Positions 9,174 through 18,512 of a stretch of 64,000 bases of DNA are shown piece after piece (position 1 is the first letter of the stretch; each line of letters starts with the position of its first letter). Both the position numbers and the translations under genes were made by a program. The notes under the pieces were generated by a model. The model worked only from the letters and a program-made list of their open reading frames with translations, made no database searches and was not told where the DNA came from. This DNA is from Bacteroidota bacterium (GTDB taxonomy: Bacteria > Bacteroidota > Bacteroidia > Bacteroidales > CAIXZF01). The DNA lies in assembly GCA_022709385.1 (NCBI GenBank), contig JAKLIX010000001.1:62001-126000 (forward strand). Direction: 5' to 3'.

Positions 9174-10358
9174 TCAAACCTCATACGTCCGGTATTTCAA
9201 AAAGAAAAACAGGCTGATGCCGCAGAGCAGCGTAAAAATCAATCCCGCTGCCTGCAGGGCAAAGGAAAGTCCGTACACATCCGTCAGCCTTCCAAACAAA
9301 GGACCCAACAAGACGAACAGTCCGCGTATCATGAAATTCCTCACCGAAAGCACCGTAGCACGGATGCCGGAAGCGGTGATGATATTGATGTAATTGCGCA
9401 GGGTAGGGGTTGCGATCCCCCGGCCAAGATAAAAAGCCACCAGGATGATTATTCCTTCAAGACCTGAGGTAAACGACAGCAGGAACCACGAAATCAGAAG
9501 CATGCCCGTGAACAGCAGTACCGTTTTCCGTACCCCGGCAAACAACTCAATTTTCCAGGCACAGATGGCAGCCAGGCCTACGGTCAGATTCAGCAAAGCC
9601 CAGACCAGGCCGAACACGGATACCGACAATCCGGTATTGATAAGCCAGGGTTGTGCAAACCACGCCATTGCGAGTGTCGAAGTGCCCGTTACGGCAGAAA
9701 AAACGGTGTTCCAGAATAATTTCCTGTCACCTCCGGCCACCATCCTTACTACCCGGATGATATCCCGGTAACCAGGTTTCTCTATCCTGCCGTGTACCGG
9801 AGGCTCTCTGAGCGCCAGTGCTGCGGGTATTGCCAAAAAGGCAATCCCCGCCTGGAAATAAAAAGGTGTGCGCAGGGAAAGCAAGGCCAGCAATCCTCCG
9901 GCGATTCCGGCAAGCGCTTCCGCAAAATTTCCCGAAGAAGTGATCCTTCCTTCGTAGCGTGTATAGCTTTCCTGTTTCCCCGATGCCAGCAGCGAATCAT
10001 ACAGCATGGCCGAGTCGGCCCCCGAAACAAGGCTCATCCCCAGTCCCAGAATGGTTTCGGCCACCACAAACTCGTAAAAGCCTGATGAAAAACTATATAC
10101 CAGGTATCCCGTGAAACCCAGAAAAGAACCTGCCAGGATGCTGTTCCGCCTGCCCGCAAAATCTGCGAAGTAACCGGTCGGGATCTCAAGAAACATCAGG
10201 GTGGCCGAGTACACTGCCTGAAGGGTGAAAATTTCCTGCATGCTCATGCCGTTCGACTTGTAAAAAAGCACGATCACAGGCATCACCAGGTTCATCCATT
10301 TGGCAACCTTCACCAGAACCAAAGCAATCAGGTTTCTCTTAAACAGGAAATGTTCCAT
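9174..10358 (-). CDS. Major facilitator superfamily transporter
   Basis: About 394 residues with some twelve hydrophobic segments. The loop after helix 2 reads GYFADFAGRRNS, the MFS signature between helices 2 and 3. Helices such as FYEFVVAETILGLGMSLVSGADSAMLYDSL have the pattern of the fungal/bacterial drug-proton or unknown-substrate MFS. The frame is open to 10436, but the residues before MEHFLFKRN do not look like an MFS N-terminus, so the start at 10358 is chosen. It ends convergent to the cytochrome gene, 55 bp away. Substrate cannot be deduced; efflux is as likely as uptake. Confidence 0.85.
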   Translation of the reverse strand: MEHFLFKRNLIALVLVKVAKWMNLVMPVIVLFYKSNGMSMQEIFTLQAVYSATLMFLEIPTGYFADFAGRRNSILAGSFLGFTGYLVYSFSSGFYEFVVAETILGLGMSLVSGADSAMLYDSLLASGKQESYTRYEGRITSSGNFAEALAGIAGGLLALLSLRTPFYFQAGIAFLAIPAALALREPPVHGRIEKPGYRDIIRVVRMVAGGDRKLFWNTVFSAVTGTSTLAMAWFAQPWLINTGLSVSVFGLVWALLNLTVGLAAICAWKIELFAGVRKTVLLFTGMLLISWFLLSFTSGLEGIIILVAFYLGRGIATPTLRNYINIITASGIRATVLSVRNFMIRGLFVLLGPLFGRLTDVYGLSFALQAAGLIFTLLCGISLFFFLKYRTYEV

Positions 10359-10449
10359 GCTCTTTCTCCATGTGAAATCAGGCAGGCAAAAATAAAATAT
10401 CCCCGAAAAAAAATTACATTTGCTTACATTGACCAAATAACTGACAAGT

Positions 10450-10869
10450 ATGCTGTTCCCCTGTCACCTCAAGGCTCCGGTCCATATCATTCCTGTTGCA
10501 CTCATGGCGATGATTTCCTGCTCCCGACCCGGTAACACAACGGCACCCGCCCTGATCTCATTTCACCCGGACAGCCTTCAATACCAGGCCTTGCTCGACG
10601 GCCATAAAGAAGGCACCGTATTTTACTCAGGAGTGGTGAGCCTGCTGCCTGATTCTGCCGGAGAAAAGCACAGTACGGAAGATTACGAAGAAATGATCAT
10701 TCCACTGACGGGAAACGGTAAGCTGCAAATTACAGGACATCAGGAACTGGATCTGCATTACGGAAACATTGCCTATATACCGCGGGAAAAAGAACACAGG
10801 GTTGTTAACACCGGGAAGACCACGCTGAAATACATCTATGTGGCCACTTTATCGGATAAACGGCAATAG
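10450..10869 (+). CDS. Cupin-domain lipoprotein
   Basis: 139 residues. After a short hydrophobic N-terminus ending in the lipobox-like LMAMISC, a single cupin barrel is seen: motif 1 in GEKHSTEDYEEMIIPLTGNG and motif 2 in GNIAYIPREKEHRVVNTG, giving the metal-ligand set His/Glu/His expected for small cupins. Enzymatic or sensory role unknown. A -7-like TACATTTG lies at 10415-10422. The gene is 40 bp before the PPK2-like gene in the same direction and could be cotranscribed with it. The start is uncertain because the n-region has few basic residues. Confidence 0.75.
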   Translation: MLFPCHLKAPVHIIPVALMAMISCSRPGNTTAPALISFHPDSLQYQALLDGHKEGTVFYSGVVSLLPDSAGEKHSTEDYEEMIIPLTGNGKLQITGHQELDLHYGNIAYIPREKEHRVVNTGKTTLKYIYVATLSDKRQ

Positions 10870-10909
10870 CGTTCTGTGAAACAGCACATTCATCAATTTC
10901 CATCCCATC

Positions 10910-11707
10910 ATGGCAGAAAACAAAAAACCAAAAAAGATCCGAATCGAAGACTATCCGACCTTTCGCAAGGATTGGAACAAAGAAAAGATTGTTGAAAAAA
11001 CAGGCCATATCCTCAAAGAGATCGGTGCCCTGCAATACCAGATGTTCGCAGAACAGAAACACAGCCTGCTGCTGGTATTCCAGGGGATGGACGCTTCCGG
11101 CAAGGACGGCCTGACCCGGGGCCTGCTTGAATATTGCAACCCGATCGGGATCAAAGTGAAAAGCTTTAAAAAACCAACTCCCGATGAATATGCACACGAC
11201 TTCCTGTGGCGTGTCCACCAGGCGGTTCCGGCCAAAGGAGAATTTCAGGTATTTATACGATCCCACTACGAGGATATCCTGGTTCCGACCGTGGAAGGAT
11301 ATATTCCGGCCAAAACCATAGCACAACGCTATCGCCTCATCAACGACTTCGAACGCCTGCTGGAACATCACGGCACCCGTATCCTGAAGTTTTACCTGCA
11401 TGTGAGTCCGGATGTGCAGAAAGAAAGGCTGATTGAAAGGATCACCCTGAAGGAAAAACACTGGAAACATAAGGACGGCGACTGGGAAACCCGTGAAAAA
11501 ACAGCTGAATACCTCAAAGTGTATGAAAAGATATTTCAAAAATGCGGGGATATCCCCTGGCATATCGTCCCCTCGGATAAAAACTGGCAAAAACTCTATT
11601 TCGTGGCCGAAAAAGTACTGAAGACCCTCCGCGACATGAAACTGAAATGGCCCGAACTGGTGACGGAAGTCTTTAACGAAAAAAACACTTTTAACCCTCA
11701 ATCCTGA
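10910..11707 (+). CDS. Polyphosphate kinase 2 family phosphotransferase
   Basis: 265-residue member of the PPK2 family, which uses polyphosphate to phosphorylate nucleotides (AMP, ADP or GDP) or the reverse. Seen: P-loop FQGMDASGKDG (residues 57-67), FKKPTPDEYAHDFLWRVHQ, the conserved RSHYEDILVPTV, and a C-terminal DWETREKTAEYLKVYEKIF lid/helical region. Single-domain length is that of class I/III enzymes; the class cannot be assigned safely. No ppk1 or ppx is next to it. It stands alone between a cupin lipoprotein and a T9SS cargo gene. Confidence 0.92.
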   Translation: MAENKKPKKIRIEDYPTFRKDWNKEKIVEKTGHILKEIGALQYQMFAEQKHSLLLVFQGMDASGKDGLTRGLLEYCNPIGIKVKSFKKPTPDEYAHDFLWRVHQAVPAKGEFQVFIRSHYEDILVPTVEGYIPAKTIAQRYRLINDFERLLEHHGTRILKFYLHVSPDVQKERLIERITLKEKHWKHKDGDWETREKTAEYLKVYEKIFQKCGDIPWHIVPSDKNWQKLYFVAEKVLKTLRDMKLKWPELVTEVFNEKNTFNPQS

Positions 11708-11779
11708 AAGCCAGGCTTTTTCCTCAGTATATTTGGAAAATTTCAGGCGTTCACCCAATTACCCAAACATTCAGCAAGC

Positions 11780-12487
11780 ATGAAAAAAATCGTTTCTATC
11801 CTGAGCATCGTCCTGTTTGCAACACTTTCGGGAAAAAGCCAGTCCATTTCCCTTTCCAGTGTATACGGAGCAATCCCCGGCAGCGATGTGACAGTTTTTG
11901 CGGTTTTTTCCAATTATTACAATCCCGGTGCCTTCAGCTTTGAAATAACCTACGACCACAGCGTGCTGGAATATAAAAATTACGACTGCTTCATTGTTTT
12001 TACCAACGGTTATGCAAATGTGACCAATACGGTCCTTCCTGACCCACCGGGGACTTTTTCACGCCTGGAGGTGATGCTTTGTACGTTTTCTTCCTCCACC
12101 TTTATTCACGATACAATATTTGCCTTTCATTTCACTTATCTGGGAGGGTTTTCAAACCTGACACTTACGCCGGATCCGGGATGCACCATGCTCAATGGTT
12201 CTGTGAGCGGTTATTCAGCCGGGCTTTCAGATGGGTCCGGCGCGAAAAGGGGCATGATGGTTTACCCCAATCCAGTGACGGGTGACCAGATCCGGATTCA
12301 GGTCCCGGAAGCAGGCAATTTCAGTGTAAGGCTTTATGCTTCCAACGGATCATTGATACTGGACGAAAATATTGTGTCTCAGTCCGGAACAATCAGGATT
12401 ACCAGGGATAAGGTTCCCAAAGGTCTTTACCTGCTTCGGGTTTCCGATGGCAAAAAACCGTTATGCCATCCAGTCATGCTGCAATAA
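11780..12487 (+). CDS. T9SS cargo protein with cohesin-like domain
   Basis: 235 residues. Signal peptide MKKIVSILSIVLFATLSGKSQS; then a beta-rich domain with the cohesin-type pattern (GAIPGSDVTVFAVFSN, FSFEITYDHSVLEY), and a ~75-residue type A sorting domain for the type IX secretion system beginning at MMVYPNPVTGDQIRI and ending in GLYLLRVSDGKK. It should be carried across the outer membrane and released or attached to the surface. Cohesin-like folds bind partner modules; no dockerin protein is visible in the window, so the partner is unknown. The next gene, on the opposite strand, is another T9SS cargo (M1 peptidase) with the same kind of sorting domain. Confidence 0.82.
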   Translation: MKKIVSILSIVLFATLSGKSQSISLSSVYGAIPGSDVTVFAVFSNYYNPGAFSFEITYDHSVLEYKNYDCFIVFTNGYANVTNTVLPDPPGTFSRLEVMLCTFSSSTFIHDTIFAFHFTYLGGFSNLTLTPDPGCTMLNGSVSGYSAGLSDGSGAKRGMMVYPNPVTGDQIRIQVPEAGNFSVRLYASNGSLILDENIVSQSGTIRITRDKVPKGLYLLRVSDGKKPLCHPVMLQ

Positions 12488-12547
12488 TTTCAAAAGCTGA
12501 TCCCTTCATGGTCATTCCTGTTTTGGATCCCTGTCCGGTATCAGCCC

Positions 12548-14494
12548 TCATTGCCGGATGACGCGGCGTACCGCTTTACTGCCCGGTGTTTCAATGCTTA
12601 AAAAGTAGATTCCCTCTGCAAGCGGTGCAAGATCGAGGATGCCTTCCCTCTGGTATCTTATTTCGGACAGAACCTGCCGGCCACTGATATCGCATATGTT
12701 CAAACGGTATTTTCCTGAAAATCCCGGACCCAGACGGTAATGAATGATGCTGCCGGGATTAGGCCACAGTGTGAAGGAAATCGGGGCTTCAGCTTCATGT
12801 ATTTTGTTCAGGCTGTTAAGTTTATAGATATTCCAGTAGTGCGGATCAAGCTTTATGCTGTCAACGGCAACATGGGTTTTCATGCGAAAAAACTTCACCG
12901 GGGCATCCAGGTGGAGGCGGATCAGGCTGTCGCCTGTGCCCCGGAAGAGCATGCATTCCAGGTCGAAATGGAAGAGGGGAGTGACCGGAGTGGACGTTGA
13001 CTGTTCAACCCGGATGATGAGGCTGTCGGCGTCCTGCGACCAGCTGATATCCAGGATGGGATAACCTTCTCCGAAATACCATTCATCGAAAAATGCCGTA
13101 AAATTCATGTTTGATACCTGTTCGGCCACCGCTTTGAAATCTGTTCCCACCGCCACGCTGTCGCCATATTGCTGCAGAAACTGTTTCAGTGTCTGAAAGA
13201 AGAGGCTGTCGTTGTGCATGGCTCCCCTGATGGCATGCAGGATGGCTGCGCCCTTGTTATATGAAAGCCTGCCGTCGAAGATCCGCCAGACATCCGCAGT
13301 TTGTCCGGGCGGAATGTACACACTACCCCCCGGCTCCGACATCACATATTGCTGGACGCCCCGGATAAACTGGTCGGCATATTGCTGACCGGCAAGGTAT
13401 TGCGCAGCAAGATACTGGGCATAGGTCGCAAAACCTTCGTTCAGCCAGATGTCGCTCCAGGTAGCACAGGTTACATAATCCCCGAACCACATATGGGAAA
13501 GTTCGTGGGTGTTCAGCCCGAAATCGAATGCTCCCACGGTGCTCATGGTCTGATGTTCCATCCCTCCGCCGAGATGAGCCTGGCAATGACCGTACTTCTC
13601 CGAGGCAAAAGGGTAGGGGCCAAAGAGTTCCGCAAACAACTCCAGGTAAAAGGCCGTATTGTCGAGATCGGACTTGTAATACGACAGGCATCCCGGCGCA
13701 TCATAGATATAGTTCTGTATCAGGATGGAATCCTGCCCTTGCGGATGAGCGTAGATCACATACTCCTGGTAATCGGCCACGGCTGCCGAGATCAGGTAAT
13801 AGGCAATCGGGTAGCGGGTTTTCCATTCATGGCGGTGTTTGCCGGGAGCCACCGGTGTAACTGCCGTCAACAGTCCGTTGGATCCTGCCCTGCAGCAGGT
13901 ATCCGTAGTAATGAAGATCCATGCTGAATCGTATTTATCGGTCAGATCCTGTTTACAGGGCCACCAGTGACTGGCATGGTAAGGCTGGGAAAGCGTCCAG
14001 GTAACCTCATTGCCCCACTGGGTGGAAACGGCCGTACTAATCCCTGAAAAGAATCCTCCGGTGGCGGGTGTTCCATGGTAGTAAACCCGGAAACTGAAGG
14101 TGTCGCCCAGACTGACAGGCGGATTAAGCTGCACACAGGCTGTATCGGCCGCATGGATGAAAACAGCCGGCAGACCCTGATAGATCACGGAATCAATAAC
14201 AAGGGTATCGATCAGTTCAAAGCAAAGCGTTTGAAGGGATGGCTTTTTCGACACCGCCATCGTCTTTACACTGCCTTCCACAAAAACAGTATGCTTCTGA
14301 AGACTGAGATCCAGGTGGCAGAACCTGACGTCATAATCCTGATAAAACGAATGCAAAATCCCGTTCAGGCCCTTAGGCTCCGCATCACATTTCCGAAAGT
14401 CATGCTTGCAAATATAGGCCTGCTGTGCCTGAAGAACGTCAAACAGGGCCAGCAGCGGCATCAACACAAGCAGTGTGCAAATCTTCCTTCTCAT
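12548..14494 (-). CDS. Secreted M1-family aminopeptidase with T9SS sorting domain
   Basis: About 648 residues. A signal peptide (MRRKICTLLVLMPLLALFDVLQAQ) is followed by the M1 N-terminal beta domain, the substrate-binding GGGMEHQTMST (the exopeptidase GxMEN equivalent), and the zinc site HELSHMWFGDYVTCATWSD with the third ligand in WLNEGFATYAQYL, all near residues 310-350. The C-terminus (FTLWPNPGSIIHYRLG ... EGIYFLSIETPG) is a type A T9SS sorting domain. Predicted to remove N-terminal amino acids from peptides outside the cell. The frame opens at 14515, but a -7 box overlaps that codon, so the ATG at 14494 is preferred. It converges on the cohesin-like gene and diverges from the DUF4175 gene. 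Confidence 0.92.
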   Translation of the reverse strand: MRRKICTLLVLMPLLALFDVLQAQQAYICKHDFRKCDAEPKGLNGILHSFYQDYDVRFCHLDLSLQKHTVFVEGSVKTMAVSKKPSLQTLCFELIDTLVIDSVIYQGLPAVFIHAADTACVQLNPPVSLGDTFSFRVYYHGTPATGGFFSGISTAVSTQWGNEVTWTLSQPYHASHWWPCKQDLTDKYDSAWIFITTDTCCRAGSNGLLTAVTPVAPGKHRHEWKTRYPIAYYLISAAVADYQEYVIYAHPQGQDSILIQNYIYDAPGCLSYYKSDLDNTAFYLELFAELFGPYPFASEKYGHCQAHLGGGMEHQTMSTVGAFDFGLNTHELSHMWFGDYVTCATWSDIWLNEGFATYAQYLAAQYLAGQQYADQFIRGVQQYVMSEPGGSVYIPPGQTADVWRIFDGRLSYNKGAAILHAIRGAMHNDSLFFQTLKQFLQQYGDSVAVGTDFKAVAEQVSNMNFTAFFDEWYFGEGYPILDISWSQDADSLIIRVEQSTSTPVTPLFHFDLECMLFRGTGDSLIRLHLDAPVKFFRMKTHVAVDSIKLDPHYWNIYKLNSLNKIHEAEAPISFTLWPNPGSIIHYRLGPGFSGKYRLNICDISGRQVLSEIRYQREGILDLAPLAEGIYFLSIETPGSKAVRRVIRQ

Positions 14495-14503
14495 GTCTTT
14501 TCG

Positions 14504-14520
14504 TATCTTTGCCAAAGATA
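14504..14520. promoter_or_regulatory. Palindromic divergent -7 boxes (M1 peptidase / DUF4175 gene)
   Basis: TATCTTTGCCAAAGATA is a perfect palindrome with a one-base centre, so each strand reads TATCTTTG, an exact Bacteroidetes -7 box. The minus copy (14513-14520) would start transcription near 14507 for the peptidase (ATG 14494); the plus copy (14504-14511) near 14518 for the DUF4175 gene (ATG 14648). No clear TTTG is seen at the -33 position on either side. Confidence 0.5.
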
Positions 14521-14647
14521 AAAAATATTAGCCGGAACCTGCCGTTAAGCATGACAAGCCGACTGAGTCACTGAAATAAACCTCCGGGTGCTGAACTGCA
14601 GCCCCCTGCGGTTTGTTTTACCGGTTAAGGCGATTGAAGCCCAGAAA

Positions 14648-17600
14648 ATGACAGACAATTACACGATCCTGATAAAGAAACTGGATGAATTCATCCGGAA
14701 GTATTACAAGAACAAGCTGATCCGGGGAGCGCTCTACAGCATCTCCCTCCTGGTGGTCTTTTTCCTGGTGGCCAATACCCTGGAGTATTTTGGTCACTTT
14801 GACACCCTTAGCCGTACTATTCTTTTCTATTTTTACCTGATTGCCAATCTTTTCATCCTGGCAGTGTATATCGCCCTGCCCCTGGCCGCTCTTTACAAAC
14901 TGGGCAGGAGAATATCGCACGAACAGGCTGCCCGCATCATCGGCACCCATTTTCAGAATGTTCAGGACCGCCTGCTGAACACGCTGCAGCTAAAGCAGAT
15001 GCAGAACCACAATCCGGAGCATGCCGCCCTGATTGAAGCCAGTATCAACCAGAAGATCAATACACTGAAACCCGTCCCTTTCAAAGCAGCCATCAACCTG
15101 AAAGAAAACCGTAAATACCTCAGGTTCACCCTTCCTCCCGTGCTGTTGCTCCTCATCCTCGTCTTTACCGCACCCAGTTTCATTACAGAGCCATCCGCAA
15201 GGCTTATCCGGCATAATACCTATTTCGAAAAACCAGCCCCTTTCAGCATCGAAATCCTGAATCCAAAACTGCAAGCCGCGCAACAGGAGGATTTCACCCT
15301 GGAAGTTAAAATCAATGGCAACGAGATACCCGAAAACCTGGAAATCACCTATAACAACAGCCGCTACCGCATGAACAGGGAAAGCAATGTCAGGTACCGC
15401 TACGAATTTAAAAATCTTCAGAAAGACCTGATATTCCGCATCGTCACCGAGAATTACTCTTCCCGTTCCTATGAACTTAGCGTACTGCCCAAACCGATTG
15501 TGCTGAACTTCGAAGTGGAACTCAGTTATCCCCGTTATCTCAGAAAGGAAAACGAAACCATGCTCAACAGCGGAGACCTGCTCATCCCTTACGGTACCGT
15601 TGTGACATGGAAGTTTTTCACCCGTGATACCAGAAGCATCCTGCTCAGGTTCAAGGACAGGCTTCAGCAACTGGACCAGAAAACCTCGAATGTATTCACC
15701 TATACTTCCGGATTCACCGAAAGCCAGATATACTCAATCAGCAGCCGGAACGAATACCTCATGAATTCCGATTCACTCAGCTTCGGCATCAATGTAATCC
15801 CTGATTCCTACCCGCTGGTCAGTGTCGAAGCATACAAGGACAGTGTCTTCGAAAAACGGCTCTATTTTAAAGGGGGTATCCGGGATGATTATGGTTTCAG
15901 CCGCCTGACCTTCAATTACAGGGTTCTCAAACCGGGTGAACAGGCTGATCAACAAACACCCGAAGGCCTGGACACCCTGGTCATTAATCCTTCACTCAAC
16001 CAGCAGGAGTTTTATCATTTCTTCGACCTTGGAAGCCTTGATATCACTCCCGGTCAGGGTGTTGAATATTATTTCGAGGTATGGGACAACGACGGCATAC
16101 AGGGTCCCAAAGCGAGCCGCAGCCAGAAAATGTTCTTCAAGGCTCCCACCCTGGAGGAGCTTGGCGAAAAGAGCGAACAGGCCAATAAAAAACTGAAGGA
16201 TGAGATGGAGAACGCCATCCGTGAAGCCCGTGATATCCAGAAAAAGGTGGAAGAGCTCAATAAAAAGATGGTCGATAAAAAGGAAATGAGCTGGCAGGAA
16301 AAGAAACAGGTACAGGACTTGCTCGAACGAACGGAAGATTTGCAGGAAAAAGTGAAAGAAATCGGTAAAGAACAAAAGACCAATTCTCTACGGGAACAGG
16401 AAGACCGTGAACTCAGTGAAAACATCCTTCAGAAACAGGAACAGCTGCAAGACTTGTTCGAGCAGATTCTTCCGGAAGAAATGAAAAAAATGATCCTCGA
16501 AATGCAGGAAATGCTTAAAGATCTGGATAAGAACAAGATGAACCAGATGATGGAAAAGCTGCAGATGAGCAACGAGGACCTTGAAAAACAACTCGACCGT
16601 AACCTGGAGATTTTCAAGCAACTGGAATTCGAGCATAAACTGGAACAAAGCCGTGAAAAGCTCGATTCGCTGGCAGAAAAGCAGGACCGCCTGTCAGAGG
16701 AATCACTCGATCAAAAAGCTGATAATGAATCACTTAAAAAAGAACAGGATTCACTGAACAAGGCTTTCGACAAGCTTGGTGAAGATCTGGAAGATCTGGA
16801 AAAAAAGAACAAGGAACTGGAGAATCCGAATGATATGCCCGATATGGGGCAGGAGCAGCAGGACATCAGGCAGGATATGCAGAACAGCTCGGAAAACCTG
16901 AAAGAAAAGAAGAATAAGAAGGCTTCGCAATCGCAGAAGAAGGCGGCCCAGAAGATGAAGAACATGTCGCAGAAGATGAAGGAGATGCAGGAGCAGATGC
17001 AGAGCGAGGAAATAGAAGAGGATATAAAATCGCTGCGCGACATTCTTGAGAATCTTGTTCAGATCTCCTTCGACCAGGAAGCACTGATGCTTCAGGTTAA
17101 CAAGGCCAGGACCTATGATCCACAATATCTTAAGATGATTCAACAGCAGAAAAAGATTAAGGACGATCTGCAGATGGTGGAGGATTCGCTGTTTGCCCTG
17201 AGCAAGCGTCAGGCGAGCATTAAGCCTGCGGTAACCCGAGAAATCGCCGAGATCAACCTGAATGTGGAAAAGTCGCTGGAGGAAATGACGGACCGGCGGA
17301 CAGTCAATGCAGCGGGTAAGCAGCAGTTTGTGATGACCGGGGTGAACAACCTGGCGCTGCTGTTGCAGGAAAGCCTGAACCAGATGCAGATGGAGTCGCA
17401 GGGGGCCGGCATGGCAAGCTGCAAGAAGAACTCCAAAGGTTCGGGCAGTATGCCGTTAAAATCGCTGAAGGATTTGCAGGACCAGCTCAACAAGCAGATG
17501 GAAAAGCTGAAAGAACAGATGAGTATGCCCGGGCAGATGAAACCGGGGCAGGGGAAACAGTCGATGAGTGAGCAACTTGCCAGGATGGCAGCCCAGCAGG

Positions 17601-17989
17601 AAGCGATACGGCGTGAAATGCAGCGCCTGCGGGATGAAATCGCAAAAGAAGGCAAAGGGAACACCGGCAATCTGAACAAGATCATCCACGACATGGAACA
17701 AACCGAGACCGATCTCGTAAACAAAATCATCACCAACCAGACCCTGATGCGGCAGAAAGAAATCCTGACCCGGCTGCTGGAATCGGAGAAGGCCATGAGG
17801 GAACGGGAGAAAGAGGAAAGGCGTGAATCAACCGAAGCAAAAAATCAATTGTACAGTAACCCAAAGAATTTTTTTGAGTATAATAAGATTAAATCGAGGG
17901 AAACCGAACTGTTGAAAACTGTACCGCCTACCTTAAAACCTTTTTATAAGAGCAAGGTAAGCGCTTACTTTTATAACTTTGTAGAATAA
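14648..17989 (+). CDS. DUF4175 family giant membrane/coiled-coil protein
   Basis: About 1113 residues, a Bacteroidota family of unknown function. Seen: three hydrophobic segments near the N-terminus (around residues 35-55, 65-90 and 165-185), then a beta-rich extracytoplasmic region (~190-520, e.g. PRYLRKENETMLNSGDLLIPYGT), then more than 500 residues of Glu/Lys/Gln/Met-rich coiled coil (~520-1090) with repeated QDLxE and MKxMxE patterns. The start at MTDNYTILIKKLDEF is chosen because the upstream extension is unlike a protein start. It is 9 bp before an RsbW-like ATPase gene and in line with ybeY and mnmG. A scaffold or tether in the envelope is only an inference. Confidence 0.85.
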   Translation: MTDNYTILIKKLDEFIRKYYKNKLIRGALYSISLLVVFFLVANTLEYFGHFDTLSRTILFYFYLIANLFILAVYIALPLAALYKLGRRISHEQAARIIGTHFQNVQDRLLNTLQLKQMQNHNPEHAALIEASINQKINTLKPVPFKAAINLKENRKYLRFTLPPVLLLLILVFTAPSFITEPSARLIRHNTYFEKPAPFSIEILNPKLQAAQQEDFTLEVKINGNEIPENLEITYNNSRYRMNRESNVRYRYEFKNLQKDLIFRIVTENYSSRSYELSVLPKPIVLNFEVELSYPRYLRKENETMLNSGDLLIPYGTVVTWKFFTRDTRSILLRFKDRLQQLDQKTSNVFTYTSGFTESQIYSISSRNEYLMNSDSLSFGINVIPDSYPLVSVEAYKDSVFEKRLYFKGGIRDDYGFSRLTFNYRVLKPGEQADQQTPEGLDTLVINPSLNQQEFYHFFDLGSLDITPGQGVEYYFEVWDNDGIQGPKASRSQKMFFKAPTLEELGEKSEQANKKLKDEMENAIREARDIQKKVEELNKKMVDKKEMSWQEKKQVQDLLERTEDLQEKVKEIGKEQKTNSLREQEDRELSENILQKQEQLQDLFEQILPEEMKKMILEMQEMLKDLDKNKMNQMMEKLQMSNEDLEKQLDRNLEIFKQLEFEHKLEQSREKLDSLAEKQDRLSEESLDQKADNESLKKEQDSLNKAFDKLGEDLEDLEKKNKELENPNDMPDMGQEQQDIRQDMQNSSENLKEKKNKKASQSQKKAAQKMKNMSQKMKEMQEQMQSEEIEEDIKSLRDILENLVQISFDQEALMLQVNKARTYDPQYLKMIQQQKKIKDDLQMVEDSLFALSKRQASIKPAVTREIAEINLNVEKSLEEMTDRRTVNAAGKQQFVMTGVNNLALLLQESLNQMQMESQGAGMASCKKNSKGSGSMPLKSLKDLQDQLNKQMEKLKEQMSMPGQMKPGQGKQSMSEQLARMAAQQEAIRREMQRLRDEIAKEGKGNTGNLNKIIHDMEQTETDLVNKIITNQTLMRQKEILTRLLESEKAMREREKEERRESTEAKNQLYSNPKNFFEYNKIKSRETELLKTVPPTLKPFYKSKVSAYFYNFVE

Positions 17990-17998
17990 AAGCAAGCT

Positions 17999-18496
17999 AT
18001 GATATCCAAAAAGCAGGAACTCGTGATCGACTCAAACTTGCAGAACCTCAACAAGGTAGTGCACATGGTCGAAGAAATCAGTGACACATACAACATCAAC
18101 AACACCTACTTCGGAAACATCCTGGTTTCCCTTACTGAGGCCGTCAGGAATGCCATCATTCACGGCAACAGGGAGGATCATGCCAAAAAGGTTCACATTC
18201 TTTTCACTTCCTCTAACACCGCACTTTCATTTTCCGTCAGGGACGAAGGGGAAGGCTTTGATCCTTCCCGGGTATCCGACCCCACTGAAGCTGAAGAAGG
18301 GGAGGCAGCCGGCCTTAAAAAAGGATTGTATCTGATCAGGAGTTTGTCTGACGAATTGTATTTTAAAGACGGAGGTCGTTTGCTGGAAATTGTGTTCCAC
18401 ATTTCCAGCATTAATTACGAGCTGTCGATGTACCGTACCAAAGCCCTGCGTAATTACTTCCAGTCGCAGGAGCAAAAGGTGAGCAGGGAAAAATAG
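17999..18496 (+). CDS. RsbW/SpoIIAB-like anti-sigma-type ATPase
   Basis: 165 residues with a GHKL ATP-binding fold of the anti-sigma/serine kinase kind. Seen: N box SLTEAVRNAIIHGN (residues ~43-56), G1 box RDEGEGFD (~79-86) and a glycine-poor G2 region KKGLYLIRSLSDEL. There is no histidine-phosphotransfer domain, so it is not a sensor kinase. Proteins of this kind phosphorylate or bind anti-anti-sigma (STAS) partners; no STAS gene is present here, so its target is unknown. It follows the DUF4175 gene by 9 bp and precedes ybeY by 16 bp, implying cotranscription. Confidence 0.85.
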   Translation: MISKKQELVIDSNLQNLNKVVHMVEEISDTYNINNTYFGNILVSLTEAVRNAIIHGNREDHAKKVHILFTSSNTALSFSVRDEGEGFDPSRVSDPTEAEEGEAAGLKKGLYLIRSLSDELYFKDGGRLLEIVFHISSINYELSMYRTKALRNYFQSQEQKVSREK

Positions 18497-18512
18497 GTTT
18501 TTTTTTCGCTTT

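Noticed and set aside
15992..17796. Several 100-200-codon minus-strand open frames with Ser/Phe/Leu-rich products
   Set aside because: Mirror images of the Lys/Glu/Gln coiled coil of the DUF4175 protein; repetitive composition without any domain.
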